Below, piece by piece: positions 32,283 through 41,604 of a stretch of DNA of 64,000 bases; within the stretch, counting starts at the first letter, position 1; each line of letters opens with the position of its first letter. Origin of the DNA: Nitrospirota bacterium (lineage in GTDB: Bacteria; Nitrospirota; Thermodesulfovibrionia; Thermodesulfovibrionales; SM23-35); NCBI GenBank assembly GCA_040754395.1, contig JBFMCL010000001.1, positions 165,634 through 229,633 of the forward strand, read 5' to 3'. The notes beneath the pieces are model-generated. The model searched no databases, was not told the origin of the DNA, and worked only from the letters and a program-made list of their open reading frames with translations. The position numbers and the translations under genes are program-made.

Positions 32283-33914
32283 GTGGTGAAAAGGGTATCG
32301 GGAAATATCGTTGATGTGCCCGGCAAGGAAATCTTCCCCGGCACGCTCATCATTGCTGACGGGAGAATCACGGATATTGTGCGGGAAGACAACCAATATC
32401 CCCACTACATTATCCCCGGATTTATCGACGCCCACGTGCACATTGAGAGTTCGATGCTTGTCCCGTCGGAATTTGCCCGTATCGCGGCTGTCCACGGCAC
32501 CGTGGCAACCGTCTCAGATCCCCACGAGATAGCAAATGTCCTCGGGACAGACGGGGTAAGGTATATGATCGATAATGCACGTTCCGTGCCGGTGAGATTC
32601 TACTTTGGCGCTCCTTCCTGTGTGCCTGCCACGGAATTCGAAACAAGCGGTGCGGCCCTTGGAATCAGCGAGGTCGAAGAACTCCTGAAAATGCCCGAAA
32701 TACACTACCTCGGAGAGGTCATGAATTTTCCGGGGGTCATCTCCGGCAATACGGAAGTCCATGAAAAGATCAGGCTCGCGCAGAAATACGGAAAACCTGC
32801 AGACGGCCATGCACCCGGACTGCGGGGGAATGACCTGAAAAAATACCTCAGCGCCGGAATCTCGACAGACCATGAAACACTCAGCAGGGAAGAGGGGATC
32901 GAGAAGATCAGGCTTGGCATGAAACTGCTCATCCGGGAAGGTTCTGCTGCGAAGAACTTCGATGAACTCATCACGCTTGTGGATAAATACCCTGAACAGT
33001 GCATGTTCTGCAGCGATGACGCGCATCCCGATGCGTTACAGCAGGGGAATATCAACCTGATGGTTGCGCGTGCGGCACGGCTTGGGATCGACCACATGAA
33101 AGTGCTGCAGGCAGCCTGTGTCAATCCTGTCCGGCATTATGGCCTTCACGCGGGTCTGCTCCGGATCGGGGACAGCGCTGATTTTCTGATTGTCAACAAT
33201 CTGAAAGACTTTACGGTGCTCAGCACTTGCATACAGGGCATGGCTGTCGCTGAGGCCGGGAAATCGCTGATCCCCCGCACAGAGGTGAAGATGATAAACA
33301 GGTTCTGTGCGGAAAGAAAAAAGACGGATGATTTCAGACTGCATGTCCGCAGCGACCGCATCCGTGTCATCGAGGCAATCGACGAACAGCTGATTACCGG
33401 CTCCCTGACCGCAGCCGTCTCTGCAACAGGGGGAAATGCGGTCTCCAGTGTGGAAAGGAATCTCCACAAGATCGTGGTGGTCAACCGGTATCAGGAGACC
33501 GCACCCGCAATAGGATTTATCCGGAATTTCGGGCTGACCCGCGGAGCGATCGCCTCAAGCATCGCCCATGACTCGCATAACATTATTGCGACCGGGGTGT
33601 CTGATGAAGACATCTGCAGGGCAGTGAACCTGGTCATCGCACACAAGGGAGGCATTTGCGCAGTATCGGGGGATAAGGAAATGATACTGCCGTTGCCGGT
33701 TGCCGGGATAATGAGCAATGAGGAGCATACGGACGTGGCAGCGAAATACTCTGCACTCGACAGCATGGCAAAGGAACTCGGCTCAATGCTGAGTGCGCCG
33801 TTCATGACCCTCTCATTCATGGCGCTTCCGGTCATCCCGAAGCTGAAGATAACCGATAAAGGATTGTTCGATGCGGAGCGGTTCAGGTATGTCGATCTCT
33901 TTGTGAACCTCTGA
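32283..33914 (+). CDS. ade: Adenine deaminase
   Basis: Amidohydrolase-superfamily enzyme that converts adenine to hypoxanthine for purine salvage; binds a divalent-metal pair. The 543-aa sequence has DAHVHIESSMLVPSEFAR (metal-binding HxH), VSDPHEIANVLG, NFPGVISG, DGHAPGLRG, HETLSREEG, FCSDDAHPDAL (catalytic Asp) and the C-terminal FGLTRGAIASSIAHDSHNIIATG and GGICAVSGDK motifs typical of Ade. Full length. GTG 32283 has GAGAGGA about 5-8 nt upstream. Probably independent of the IMPase gene (94-nt gap). Confidence 0.95.
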   Translation: MVKRVSGNIVDVPGKEIFPGTLIIADGRITDIVREDNQYPHYIIPGFIDAHVHIESSMLVPSEFARIAAVHGTVATVSDPHEIANVLGTDGVRYMIDNARSVPVRFYFGAPSCVPATEFETSGAALGISEVEELLKMPEIHYLGEVMNFPGVISGNTEVHEKIRLAQKYGKPADGHAPGLRGNDLKKYLSAGISTDHETLSREEGIEKIRLGMKLLIREGSAAKNFDELITLVDKYPEQCMFCSDDAHPDALQQGNINLMVARAARLGIDHMKVLQAACVNPVRHYGLHAGLLRIGDSADFLIVNNLKDFTVLSTCIQGMAVAEAGKSLIPRTEVKMINRFCAERKKTDDFRLHVRSDRIRVIEAIDEQLITGSLTAAVSATGGNAVSSVERNLHKIVVVNRYQETAPAIGFIRNFGLTRGAIASSIAHDSHNIIATGVSDEDICRAVNLVIAHKGGICAVSGDKEMILPLPVAGIMSNEEHTDVAAKYSALDSMAKELGSMLSAPFMTLSFMALPVIPKLKITDKGLFDAERFRYVDLFVNL

Positions 33915-34069
33915 GAGGTGATGGGGAATGCATTTTGTATAATGGCACAGAAGCAGCAGGGGCATTGCCGGGGCAACAAAGCGAGCATGTGGCAACGGTC
34001 CGGAAATGAATAGAGATCCTCAACGACTGAACTATGCGGTGGCTGATAGCCATCCGCACGAGTGATTTG

Positions 34070-34195
34070 TTATTGACCTATTATCTCGTTCAATCCTTCG
34101 ACAACCTGCACGATTTTTTCAGGAGAAACTTTTTCGACTATTTTCCCTGTTCTCTCAACGGAAAGCGTCTATTGTGTCGACCTCACCTTGATGCA
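34070..34195 (-). pseudogene. MazF/PemK-like toxin C-terminal remnant
   Basis: On the minus strand the frame ends TLSVERTGKIVEKVSPEKI then VQVVEGLNEIIGQ and a TAA at 34070-34072. This resembles the C-terminal helix of MazF/PemK RNase toxins, where a QIRT(L/V)SVER segment is followed by a KVSPEKxxEVxEGLxxI helix. An in-frame TAG at 34169-34171 falls where the QIRT motif should be, and no toxin core can be followed upstream in any frame. Interpreted as a decayed toxin gene. Confidence 0.5.
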
Positions 34196-34197
34196 AG

Positions 34198-34225
34198 TTG
34201 ACAGGAAAACCCAAGCTGATACAAT
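34198..34225 (+). promoter_or_regulatory. Sigma70-type promoter in the 34-kb spacer
   Basis: TTGACA (34198-34203), 16-bp spacer, TACAAT (34220-34225). It points at the 38-codon ORF at 34248 and, further on, at the gene starting at 34477. Confidence 0.5.
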
Positions 34226-34247
34226 AAAGTAAGGGGGAGCACCAATC

Positions 34248-34364
34248 ATGCATCTGCCGGAGCAGATTATCAGCACGCACATTTGGGATCTATTTTTTGC
34301 AGCCCTTTACAAATTCTGGGGGTTCGACATTTCCCCTCCGCATTTTTCCAAAACCTGCATATAG
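34248..34364 (+). CDS. Candidate 38-codon ORF with promoter and Shine-Dalgarno
   Basis: ATG at 34248 follows GGGGGAG (34233-34239) by 8 nt and a TTGACA/TACAAT promoter by about 22 nt. The product is rich in aromatic residues (THIWDLFFAALYKFWGFDIS) and could be a membrane-active or leader peptide, or the stump of a lost gene. No family recognised. Confidence 0.4.
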   Translation: MHLPEQIISTHIWDLFFAALYKFWGFDISPPHFSKTCI

Positions 34365-34476
34365 CATAAACGGCAGATTTTTTCGGGGGCGATCCGCAGC
34401 AGTAAATCACTGAGGGAACAATACACCGGGTCATGCACACACGCCTTCTTACAATCACAAAAAAAAGGAGGACCCA

Positions 34477-34908
34477 ATGGGTTTTTTCAACAAGATTCTG
34501 GGAGGACAGAAAAAGGAACTTCCCCGGCTCGATCCGGCCAGCCCTACGGGGCAGGACGTCGAGAAGGTAAAGGATGCACTCGCAACGATCGTGAAACAGA
34601 TCAGCGATCCGCTGGAAGTGGTGCCGGGAAGGGATAAGACGTTCGTCTTTATCGGAAAACCCCCTCAACAATTCGGGATGTTCTGGATACAGGGCGGTGA
34701 GGTTCGGAACCTGACGAAATTCGCAAAGGAGAAAAATATTCCGCAGGCGCAGTTTCAGTCTATTTCAGAACAGCTCCGTGCCGCGTACAAGAACAATGCG
34801 CCCGAGGAGAAATTTTCGACGAATATCGGAAACACGTTGATCACGGTTCTGCCGTCTGATTCCCTGAAGAAGGAAGTCAACCGTATCGTCGAGACACTCC
34901 CGGGGTAA
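34477..34908 (+). CDS. Conserved-looking hypothetical protein
   Basis: A soluble 143-aa protein beginning MGFFNKILGGQKKELPRLDP. The body reads as alternating helices and strands with ATIVKQISDPLEVVPGRDKTFVFIGKPPQQFGMFWIQGG and TNIGNTLITVLPSDSLKKEVNRIVETL. I do not recognise a family. A strong AAAGGAGG stands about 7 nt before the ATG. It may be transcribed from the promoter at 34198. Confidence 0.65.
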   Translation: MGFFNKILGGQKKELPRLDPASPTGQDVEKVKDALATIVKQISDPLEVVPGRDKTFVFIGKPPQQFGMFWIQGGEVRNLTKFAKEKNIPQAQFQSISEQLRAAYKNNAPEEKFSTNIGNTLITVLPSDSLKKEVNRIVETLPG

Positions 34909-34946
34909 AGCATGCGGATGCAATAAATGACAACGATGTGGCGACG

Positions 34947-35966
34947 CTACGTATCTGCCCTGAAGAGACCGCCGGGCGAACCGGTGTCCTGTGCCGGATA
35001 CTCTTCCCTTTCAGACGGTGACTGCACGGGTTTTTCAATGGACGGTGAGGTCTTCTCAGGACGAATTTCTGTCGCATAATAGTACACAAGTACTGTTGCA
35101 ACAATCACAATGCCCAGGTAAGTCTCGAAGGCCGAGGAGATGAGCTGATACGGAAAGGAGAGGATCGTTCCTATGATCGGAATCAGTGTGAACGGATAGC
35201 CGACCAGGATGAGCAGGAAGCTGGTGATAAGGTACCCCGCAAAAAGCACGGAATATAGCCAGAATGCGCTGGGGTGCCGTATCAGATACTGCACCGTTTC
35301 CCTGATCGCCCTGAGGGCACCCGTCTCCTTGAACGCAAGTGCCGCGATCCCGTAGAGCGTTATCGAGAGGATTCCGAGTATCAGGACAAGTGCGAGAACG
35401 ATAAGGAGAAGGGAAAAGAAGCTGCCGAAAAAGAGCGCAAGGGTTGAGTCCTGGCTCTGGGCAAAACTCACCAGTATGGCGATGCCGCCTCCGAGTGTGC
35501 CGAGCAGGAAAGCGGCGATGATCAGGATAATCCCCACGAGGGAGGTAAACCCGAGCAGCCGGAGAAAAAGCCTTTTTGCCTCATCAAAAAAAGCTCTGAG
35601 CGTGAACTTCCGGGCTTCATCCCTGAGCGACTGGACCAAAATGCCGACCGACCCGCCAAACACGTAGATGCCGAGCAGGGCAACCAGAATGACATATATA
35701 AGAAAGCTTGCGATAATGATCAGAATGAGCCCGAGATATTTCGAAAGAAGGGCAGAGGGGCCTTTCAGTACCCTGAAGATGTCTTTCATGTCTGCAAGTT
35801 CGGTGAGGTCAATGCCGAATATGATGAATGCAATGGCAATCGGGATGCCCACCATGAGAAAAAACCCGATGGTGCTCAGAAAAACCATACCGAGTTGTAT
35901 CAGGACGAGCTGCCAGTTTCTGTTCACAACCCTGAATCCTTCCCTGAGCGCATCAATGAACGTCAT
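34947..35966 (-). CDS. Polytopic membrane protein (DUF-type, glycerophosphodiester-phosphodiesterase-membrane-domain-like)
   Basis: A 339-aa integral membrane protein with about six to eight hydrophobic segments (around 20-50, 75-105, 130-160, 175-215, 240-270, 275-300). The opening FIDALREGFRVVNRNWQLVLIQL and the repeated GILVQSLRDEARKFTLRAFFDEAKR and LRAIRETVQYLIRHPSAFWLYS blocks are typical of the YciC/DUF975/GPDP-membrane-domain group. The C-terminal tail is Pro/Ser-rich and cytoplasmic. Function unknown. Its ATG overlaps the helicase stop by 4 nt. Confidence 0.7.
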   Translation of the reverse strand: MTFIDALREGFRVVNRNWQLVLIQLGMVFLSTIGFFLMVGIPIAIAFIIFGIDLTELADMKDIFRVLKGPSALLSKYLGLILIIIASFLIYVILVALLGIYVFGGSVGILVQSLRDEARKFTLRAFFDEAKRLFLRLLGFTSLVGIILIIAAFLLGTLGGGIAILVSFAQSQDSTLALFFGSFFSLLLIVLALVLILGILSITLYGIAALAFKETGALRAIRETVQYLIRHPSAFWLYSVLFAGYLITSFLLILVGYPFTLIPIIGTILSFPYQLISSAFETYLGIVIVATVLVYYYATEIRPEKTSPSIEKPVQSPSEREEYPAQDTGSPGGLFRADT

Positions 35967-37942
35967 TCGATCCCCTCATTCACCACTATCATTTCCTCGT
36001 ATGCATCCGCAGGCAGTTCCCTGAGAAAACGGGACGGCCGGAGGAATCCAAAGCCCTGCCAGTCGTCTGAAGAGACAGGATAACAGAGATAGATATCATC
36101 CTTTGCCCTTGTCACAGCCACATAAAAGAGCCTTCGTTCCTCCTCCTCTGATTCTGTCTTCAGCGCCTTTGCAGACGGAAACCTCCCATCGTTCAGGCCT
36201 ATGAGAAAAACCGTGCCCCATTCAAGCCCTTTTGCCTGATGCACTGTAGTGAGTATAACACATTCCCTGTCCTCATCCCCCTCCTCCCTCTCATCCCCGG
36301 AAGCACTCTGGAGGCTTAAATCGCTGACAAAGGTTTCAAGTGAGGCATACCTGAGCGCAAACCTTGCCATCTGTGCAATATCATCGATCCGCTCCTCTGC
36401 ATTCGGGTAATGGCTGTACAGGAAATCCTCGTACCCCTGCACGAGTATTTGTTCTATGGCCGAAGAGGGCTGGTGAGGGGCATCGTCGTCGTGACCACCT
36501 CTCCTCAGCGTGTTCAGGAGCTCAATACACCGGGAGAAGCCGGAAACTGCTTTTTTCGGCACGAGCCTTTCCATGCCGGATATCGCATCCAGAGGGCTTC
36601 CGCTTGCGTGTATTGCGTCCCAGAGCCTTCCCGCGGTTACATTCCCGATGCCGGGAATCAACTTGAGGATTCTTTTCCAGCTGAGTTCATCATAGGGGTT
36701 TATGACAACCCTGAGAAAGGAAAGGACATCCTTGATATGTGCCTGTTCGAAAAATTTCAGACCGGACCGCACCTCGAAGGGGATGCCCCGCCGCTGCAGC
36801 TCCATCTGCAATTCCATGGACTGGTAATGCGAGCGGTAAAGCACGGCAATCTCATGCAATGATATGCCCTCTGCATTGATGTCGAGCATCTTCTGGGCAA
36901 CAAAATCCGCCTGCTGGAACACATCACTGAGCGGCAGGAGAAAGGGGAGGTTCCCCGGCCCCTTCACTGAATGGAGTTCCTTGTGAAACTGCCTGGAATT
37001 GTGGATGATGCTCCGGTTCGCAAGATAAAGGATCTCCGGCGTCGACCGGTAATTCGTGGTGAGATTGAATATCGTCACACCGGGATACCGCTCGGGGAAT
37101 TTCAGGATATTCTCAAAATCCGCCCCCCTGAAGGAATAGATCGACTGCGCATCATCGCCGACTACGGTAAGGTTTCTGTCAGGGCCGGAGATCAGGTCGA
37201 TAACCTCGGCCTGCAGTCTGTTCGTATCCTGGTATTCATCCACAAGCACATGCACGAACTTCGATGCGTAGTGTTCCCTGACCTGCGGATGCTCGGTCAG
37301 CAGCCTTTTCCAGTTCGAGAGCAGGTCATCGAAATCCATCAGATTGAGGGAATGCTTCTTCTGTTCATAGCGGGTCACCACAGACTTTATTTCATCAACC
37401 ACATTGAGAAAATGCGGGAAGCGCAGGGGAACCGTCTCATCAATGCCGGCCTCCTGGTTTTTCGCAAGACTGTGTATTTCGCACAATACAGACCCTTTCG
37501 GGAGCAGTGTTTCGCGCTTCCCGATCTCGGCGAGGCAGATATCGAACAGGTCTTTTGAATCCTCGCGGTCAAGGATCGAAAACCCTTCCCTGTATCCGAC
37601 GAGCTGACAGTGACGACGCAACAGCATATTGCCGACATGATGAAATGTGCCTCCCCAGAGTCCCTTCACGTTTCTGCCAATAAGGAACTCTACCCTCCGC
37701 ATCATCTCCTTTGCAGCCTTATTGGTAAATGTCAGGAGCAGGATATTCTCAGGCCGGACACCGCTTTCGATCAGTCGCGCAACCCGGTAGGTTACCGTCC
37801 TCGTCTTTCCGGTCCCCGCGCCCGCGAGCACAAGCATGGGGCCTCCGGGATGCATAACAGCCGCGAACTGTTCCCTGTTGAGCTCTTTTTCGTAGTCGAG
37901 CTTCATGCCCGAGGGTTCTTTCCGGAGGTAGTATTTTTTCAC
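35963..37942 (-). CDS. UvrD/Rep-family ATP-dependent DNA helicase
   Basis: SF1A 3'-5' helicase of 659 aa. Motifs in order: LNREQFAAVMHPGGPMLVLAGAGTGKT (Q motif and Walker A), ILLLTFTNKAAKEM (Ia), LVDEYQDTN (II), VVGDDAQSIYSFRGAD (III), TNYRSTPEIL (IV), VILTTVHQAKGLEW (V) and RRLFYVAVTRAKDDIYL (VI). The 2B/1B insertions are shorter than in E. coli UvrD (720 aa). Repair or replication-restart role inferred. Start GTG 37942; an internal ATG at 37906 (MKLDYEKELNREQ) with GGAAAG upstream is an equally good start. It is flanked by a Mur ligase and a membrane protein in one operon. Confidence 0.92.
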   Translation of the reverse strand: MKKYYLRKEPSGMKLDYEKELNREQFAAVMHPGGPMLVLAGAGTGKTRTVTYRVARLIESGVRPENILLLTFTNKAAKEMMRRVEFLIGRNVKGLWGGTFHHVGNMLLRRHCQLVGYREGFSILDREDSKDLFDICLAEIGKRETLLPKGSVLCEIHSLAKNQEAGIDETVPLRFPHFLNVVDEIKSVVTRYEQKKHSLNLMDFDDLLSNWKRLLTEHPQVREHYASKFVHVLVDEYQDTNRLQAEVIDLISGPDRNLTVVGDDAQSIYSFRGADFENILKFPERYPGVTIFNLTTNYRSTPEILYLANRSIIHNSRQFHKELHSVKGPGNLPFLLPLSDVFQQADFVAQKMLDINAEGISLHEIAVLYRSHYQSMELQMELQRRGIPFEVRSGLKFFEQAHIKDVLSFLRVVINPYDELSWKRILKLIPGIGNVTAGRLWDAIHASGSPLDAISGMERLVPKKAVSGFSRCIELLNTLRRGGHDDDAPHQPSSAIEQILVQGYEDFLYSHYPNAEERIDDIAQMARFALRYASLETFVSDLSLQSASGDEREEGDEDRECVILTTVHQAKGLEWGTVFLIGLNDGRFPSAKALKTESEEEERRLFYVAVTRAKDDIYLCYPVSSDDWQGFGFLRPSRFLRELPADAYEEMIVVNEGIE

Positions 37943-38013
37943 CTGAAAACCCCCTTACGCGTTCCTTTCCCGTATGGCGAAGAACGGGAGTGTGAGACCG
38001 GTGTGTGCATATT

Positions 38014-39357
38014 TCACTGAAGTCTCCGCGCAATATCCTGTGCATAATTCGCCAGTGTGTCATCACGGGCTCCGAAAACGATATAATTGTCCCATTCCCC
38101 AAGCCGGTCGAAGAGCAGAGCCCTCTCCTGCAAAACCTCTGCCGACCTGCCTGCCGACTTGATCTCATCCGACAGGAGTTCGCTCGAGACATTTCTGTGT
38201 GCCGTACCTCCCGCGAAATAGATGGGAAGCAGCATGAGATGATCCCCTGGACGGAGATTCCGCACAAACGCCTCAATATACTCCTGCTTCATCAGCAGTG
38301 TCGGTCCGAAACCGTGGGGCTGGAATATGTAACATACCCTATCACGCATTGCCGTTATCGTCTGCATGAGAGAAGTGATCTTATGGGGGTTATGGGCATA
38401 ATCATCGATCACCAGATGTCTTCCGTTGTCGAGGTGGATGTCGAACCTGCGCTCAACGCCGGCAAAATCAAGCAGGACGCCGGCGATATCGCGCAGCCCG
38501 ACTCCCATCTCTGTAAGGAGGGCTATTGCCGCAAGCGCATTGCAGAGGTTGTGTTTTCCCGGCAGGGCAAGCTGAAAATCAACTCCCTTTACGCTGAAGG
38601 CAGTGCTCAGCGAACGGTATTCCACTGATTCTACCGTATATTCAGATTGCGTATCTACCGAAAACCTTACGGGATGGTCGAACCGCAACCCGGACAGATT
38701 CCGGTCATCTCCGCCTATCACGAGCACCTGCGCGGTATTCCTTCCCAGCGTCTCAAACATCTGCCCGGTCGTTTCGATTGCATTATGATCAAGACTGAGG
38801 TTGGTGATAATGGAATGCAGGGGATAATAATGAACGACCGAGCCGTCAGATTCACAGGCTTCGATAACAAGAAAATCAGAACTGCCGGAAAGGCTGTTGC
38901 CGGGATTCACTGCTGACCTGAACTGTTTCACCCTTCCTCCGCCGATAAAGTTCGGTTCCATGCCGAGTGCGCGCAAAAGAAAGGCGAGCAGGCCTGCCGT
39001 GGTTGATTTTCCGCTTGTGCCGGCAACCGCGATAGTCCTGAATCCGGCTGCAATCTCGCTCAGGTACTGCGGACGGGTCAGCATTCTGACATTGGCTTCT
39101 CTTGCTTTCACGATGTCCGGGTTCCTGTCTTCAACCGCGGTACTGAGGACGAGCAGATCATATGATGCGTCGATGCCCGAGCCGTCCTGGGGGACGATAC
39201 TGATCCCCCTGGCCCTGAAAAGGGCGCACAGGGCATTATCCGGTGATCTGTCGAAGGACCGGTCAGAGCCGGCAATATGGTGACCGCGGTCAGCCATGAA
39301 ACATGCAAGCGCAGACAACCCGCTGCCGCCGATCCCCGAAAAGAATATCTTTGCCAT
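38014..39357 (-). CDS. Mur-ligase family protein (MurC/Mpl-like)
   Basis: A 447-aa ATP-dependent amide ligase of the UDP-MurNAc ligase family. The N-terminal Rossmann domain (KIFFSGIGGSGLSALACFMADRG) matches MurC/Mpl, and the central domain has P-loop AGTSGKSTT at 112-120, where MurC and Mpl have GTHGKTTT. Other marks are EACESDGS, TNLSLDH, LPGKHNLCNALAAIAL and FAGVERRFDIH, with the C-terminal DDYAHNPHKI. It could be an Mpl-type recycling ligase or a paralogue with another acceptor. The start ATG 39357 begins the Rossmann strand. It heads an operon with the helicase. Confidence 0.85.
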   Translation of the reverse strand: MAKIFFSGIGGSGLSALACFMADRGHHIAGSDRSFDRSPDNALCALFRARGISIVPQDGSGIDASYDLLVLSTAVEDRNPDIVKAREANVRMLTRPQYLSEIAAGFRTIAVAGTSGKSTTAGLLAFLLRALGMEPNFIGGGRVKQFRSAVNPGNSLSGSSDFLVIEACESDGSVVHYYPLHSIITNLSLDHNAIETTGQMFETLGRNTAQVLVIGGDDRNLSGLRFDHPVRFSVDTQSEYTVESVEYRSLSTAFSVKGVDFQLALPGKHNLCNALAAIALLTEMGVGLRDIAGVLLDFAGVERRFDIHLDNGRHLVIDDYAHNPHKITSLMQTITAMRDRVCYIFQPHGFGPTLLMKQEYIEAFVRNLRPGDHLMLLPIYFAGGTAHRNVSSELLSDEIKSAGRSAEVLQERALLFDRLGEWDNYIVFGARDDTLANYAQDIARRLQ

Positions 39358-39473
39358 GTGAATTTTTATTCTAAGATAAAAACCGCACAAAGCGCAAAGG
39401 GCAGCGCACGGAGGACGCATCAATACCTGTATTTTCCTTTCTGTTCGGTCTGCGGCTGCGTGTTCCTGACAGG

Positions 39474-39503
39474 TTGATAAAAAATGCAGAAAGAAGGTAT
39501 AGT
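39474..39503 (+). promoter_or_regulatory. Promoter for yajC-secDF
   Basis: TTGATA (39474-39479), 18-bp spacer, TATAGT (39498-39503), with GGAGGTG and ATG about 27 nt downstream. Confidence 0.5.
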
Positions 39504-39529
39504 ATCAGTTAAAATTCTGGAGGTGTTCT

Positions 39530-39877
39530 ATGCTTATGGATCTGATAAATACAGCATATGCAATGGGTCCTGCCCCGCAGGGAGGCGCAGGACAGGGAGG
39601 CGCAGGAGGTCTTATCGGAAGCCTGATTCCTCTTGTCCTTATTTTCGTTATCTTTTATTTCCTCCTTATCAGGCCCCAGCAGAAAAGGGCAAAAGAACAC
39701 AAGAACATGATAGATAATCTCAAAAAGGGTGACAAGATCATCACATCAGGAGGGATTTACGGCATTATTGAGTCCGTAGGAACAAATACGGTTACCATTA
39801 AGGCCGGAGAAAATGTCAAGATGAAGCTCGGGAAGTCATATGTGGCTGCCCTGAGAGCATCTTCCGATGAGGATTAA
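39530..39877 (+). CDS. yajC: Preprotein translocase accessory subunit YajC
   Basis: Single-span membrane subunit of the SecDF-YajC complex. In 115 aa there is a Gly/Gln/Ala-rich N-terminal stretch (GPAPQGGAGQGGAGG), one TM helix (SLIPLVLIFVIFYFLLIRPQQKRAKEH, the family signature) and the soluble GDKIITSGGIYGIIESV KOW-like strand region. GGAGGTG at 39519 fixes the start. First gene of yajC-secD-secF. Confidence 0.95.
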   Translation: MLMDLINTAYAMGPAPQGGAGQGGAGGLIGSLIPLVLIFVIFYFLLIRPQQKRAKEHKNMIDNLKKGDKIITSGGIYGIIESVGTNTVTIKAGENVKMKLGKSYVAALRASSDED

Positions 39878-39967
39878 TTCAAAGAACGGGGCCTAGGCTA
39901 AGAAACGTGTAGCGCTCACACTTAACCTCAACCTGTACATTTCATCTACGATTTTTATGGAGGCTGA

Positions 39968-41590
39968 ATGAAGAAAAAGGTTCTCTGGAGATTACTGCTT
40001 ATCTCCATAACAGTGGTTCTCGCAGTGGTGTTCTTCCTCCCCAACACGCCCGTGTTTCAGCATATGCCTGAGTGGTGGAAGAAAAACATGCCCGGCAAGG
40101 GTATCGTGCTCGGACTCGACCTCCAGGGCGGGCTTCATCTCGTATTTGAGGTCGAAGGTGACAAGGCAGTGGAAATCACCACAGACAGGTATGCCTCGCA
40201 GCTGAGGGAGCTGTTTGTGAAAAAAAATATCACCACTGACGTGAGCGTCAGCGGTCTGACGATAACAGTAAGCCCGTCAAGTGCCGAGACAAAAAAACTC
40301 ATTGCCGATAACTTCCCGATATTTTCCGCAACTGAAAGCGGGAACAGCACTGCATACAAAATCCTGTCCAGGGAAGCGCAAAGAATAAAGGATAACGCCG
40401 CAGACCAGGCGCTCGAAACAATCCGCAACAGGATTGATCAGTTCGGGGTTGCAGAACCCACGATCCACAGGCAGGGCGAGAACGAGATCGTTGTCCAGCT
40501 TCCCGGGATAAGAGACCCGAAACGTGCCATCGACCTGATCGGGAAAACCGCGCAGCTGGAATTCAGGATTGTCGACGACGAGGCAAAGGTCGCTGCCGAG
40601 CTTCCCCAGTCGATAGGCCCTGGCGAAGAGGAACTGCTTCTCAGGGAGTTTGCGGGGAAAATCCCCGAAGATACCGAAATCCTGTTCGAAAAAAAGGTGA
40701 ACACAGAAACAGGTATCGTACGAAAGTTGCCTATTCTGCTGAAAAAACAGGCCTCTCTTACCGGAGATCTGCTGAGCGATGCGAAGGTAAATATCGATAC
40801 CCGGTTCAGCGAACCATATGTCTCCTTATCTTTTAATGCCGCAGGGGCAAAGCTCTTCGAGGAAACAACGGGAGCAAATGTCAAGAAGAGGCTTGCGATA
40901 ATCCTCGACAACACAGTCTATTCCGCACCCGTGATCCAGGAGAAAATAACTGGAGGGAACGCACAGATCACCGGGAGCTTCACCATGGAGGAGGCCAAGG
41001 ACCTGAGCATAGTGCTGAAGGCCGGCGCGCTTCCCGCACCGCTCAAAATGCTGCAGAATGTGACGGTAGGACCTTCTCTGGGAAGGGATTCCATAGAGGC
41101 AGGAAAGTTGGCGGCCATTATCGGCACAATCGCAGTCGTCATATTTATGATTTTCTATTACAGGCTTTCGGGAGTAATCGCAGACTTTGCCCTGTTACTG
41201 AACATCATTCTTCTTCTGGGGGCTATGGCGTCCCTGAACGCCACCCTGACCCTGCCCGGTATCGCCGGGATTATCCTTGCGATCGGCATGGCGGTCGACT
41301 CAAACGTGCTGATGTTCGAAAGAATACGCGATGAACTGAGGGCGGGCAAGACCCCGCGCGCCGCGGTCGATTCAGGATACGACAAGGCTTTCTGGACGAT
41401 TTTCGACTCTCACGTCACCACGCTGATAACCGCAGCTGTACTGTTTCAGTTCGGTACAGGACCTATTAAGGGGTTTGCGGTAACATTGAGCCTGGGTGTC
41501 TCCATAAACCTGTTTACTGCGCTTATCGGTACAAAATCAATCTTCGACGTCATCAACAGCAGACGCGAGCTAAAGAAATTGAGCATATAG
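39968..41590 (+). CDS. secD: Protein translocase subunit SecD
   Basis: RND-like inner-membrane subunit that uses the proton gradient to pull secreted proteins through SecYEG. The 540-aa protein has a TM1 near residues 8-27, a [14 protein letters not shown] motif (first periplasmic strand), the large P1 head domain (about 60-360) with [16 protein letters not shown] and [12 protein letters not shown], and five C-terminal helices with the D-containing [25 protein letters not shown] precedes the ATG. The secF ATG follows 14 nt after the stop. Confidence 0.96.
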   Translation: MKKKVLWRLLLISITVVLAVVFFLPNTPVFQHMPEWWKKNMPGKGIVLGLDLQGGLHLVFEVEGDKAVEITTDRYASQLRELFVKKNITTDVSVSGLTITVSPSSAETKKLIADNFPIFSATESGNSTAYKILSREAQRIKDNAADQALETIRNRIDQFGVAEPTIHRQGENEIVVQLPGIRDPKRAIDLIGKTAQLEFRIVDDEAKVAAELPQSIGPGEEELLLREFAGKIPEDTEILFEKKVNTETGIVRKLPILLKKQASLTGDLLSDAKVNIDTRFSEPYVSLSFNAAGAKLFEETTGANVKKRLAIILDNTVYSAPVIQEKITGGNAQITGSFTMEEAKDLSIVLKAGALPAPLKMLQNVTVGPSLGRDSIEAGKLAAIIGTIAVVIFMIFYYRLSGVIADFALLLNIILLLGAMASLNATLTLPGIAGIILAIGMAVDSNVLMFERIRDELRAGKTPRAAVDSGYDKAFWTIFDSHVTTLITAAVLFQFGTGPIKGFAVTLSLGVSINLFTALIGTKSIFDVINSRRELKKLSI

Positions 41591-41604
41591 GAGAAGGACG
41601 TTAC

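Larger units (their letters stand above)
33915..34476. other. 562-nt spacer with decayed sequence
   Basis: No full-length gene. It holds, in order: a TATAAT-like box near 33936 leading nowhere clear; a stable hairpin at 34036-34057 (GCGG-TGGCT paired with AGCCA-CCGC, one-base bulge, 3-nt loop); a MazF-like C-terminal remnant on the minus strand (34070-34195); a strong plus-strand promoter at 34198-34225; a 38-codon ORF with Shine-Dalgarno (34248-34364); and AT-rich DNA before the next gene. Confidence 0.6.
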
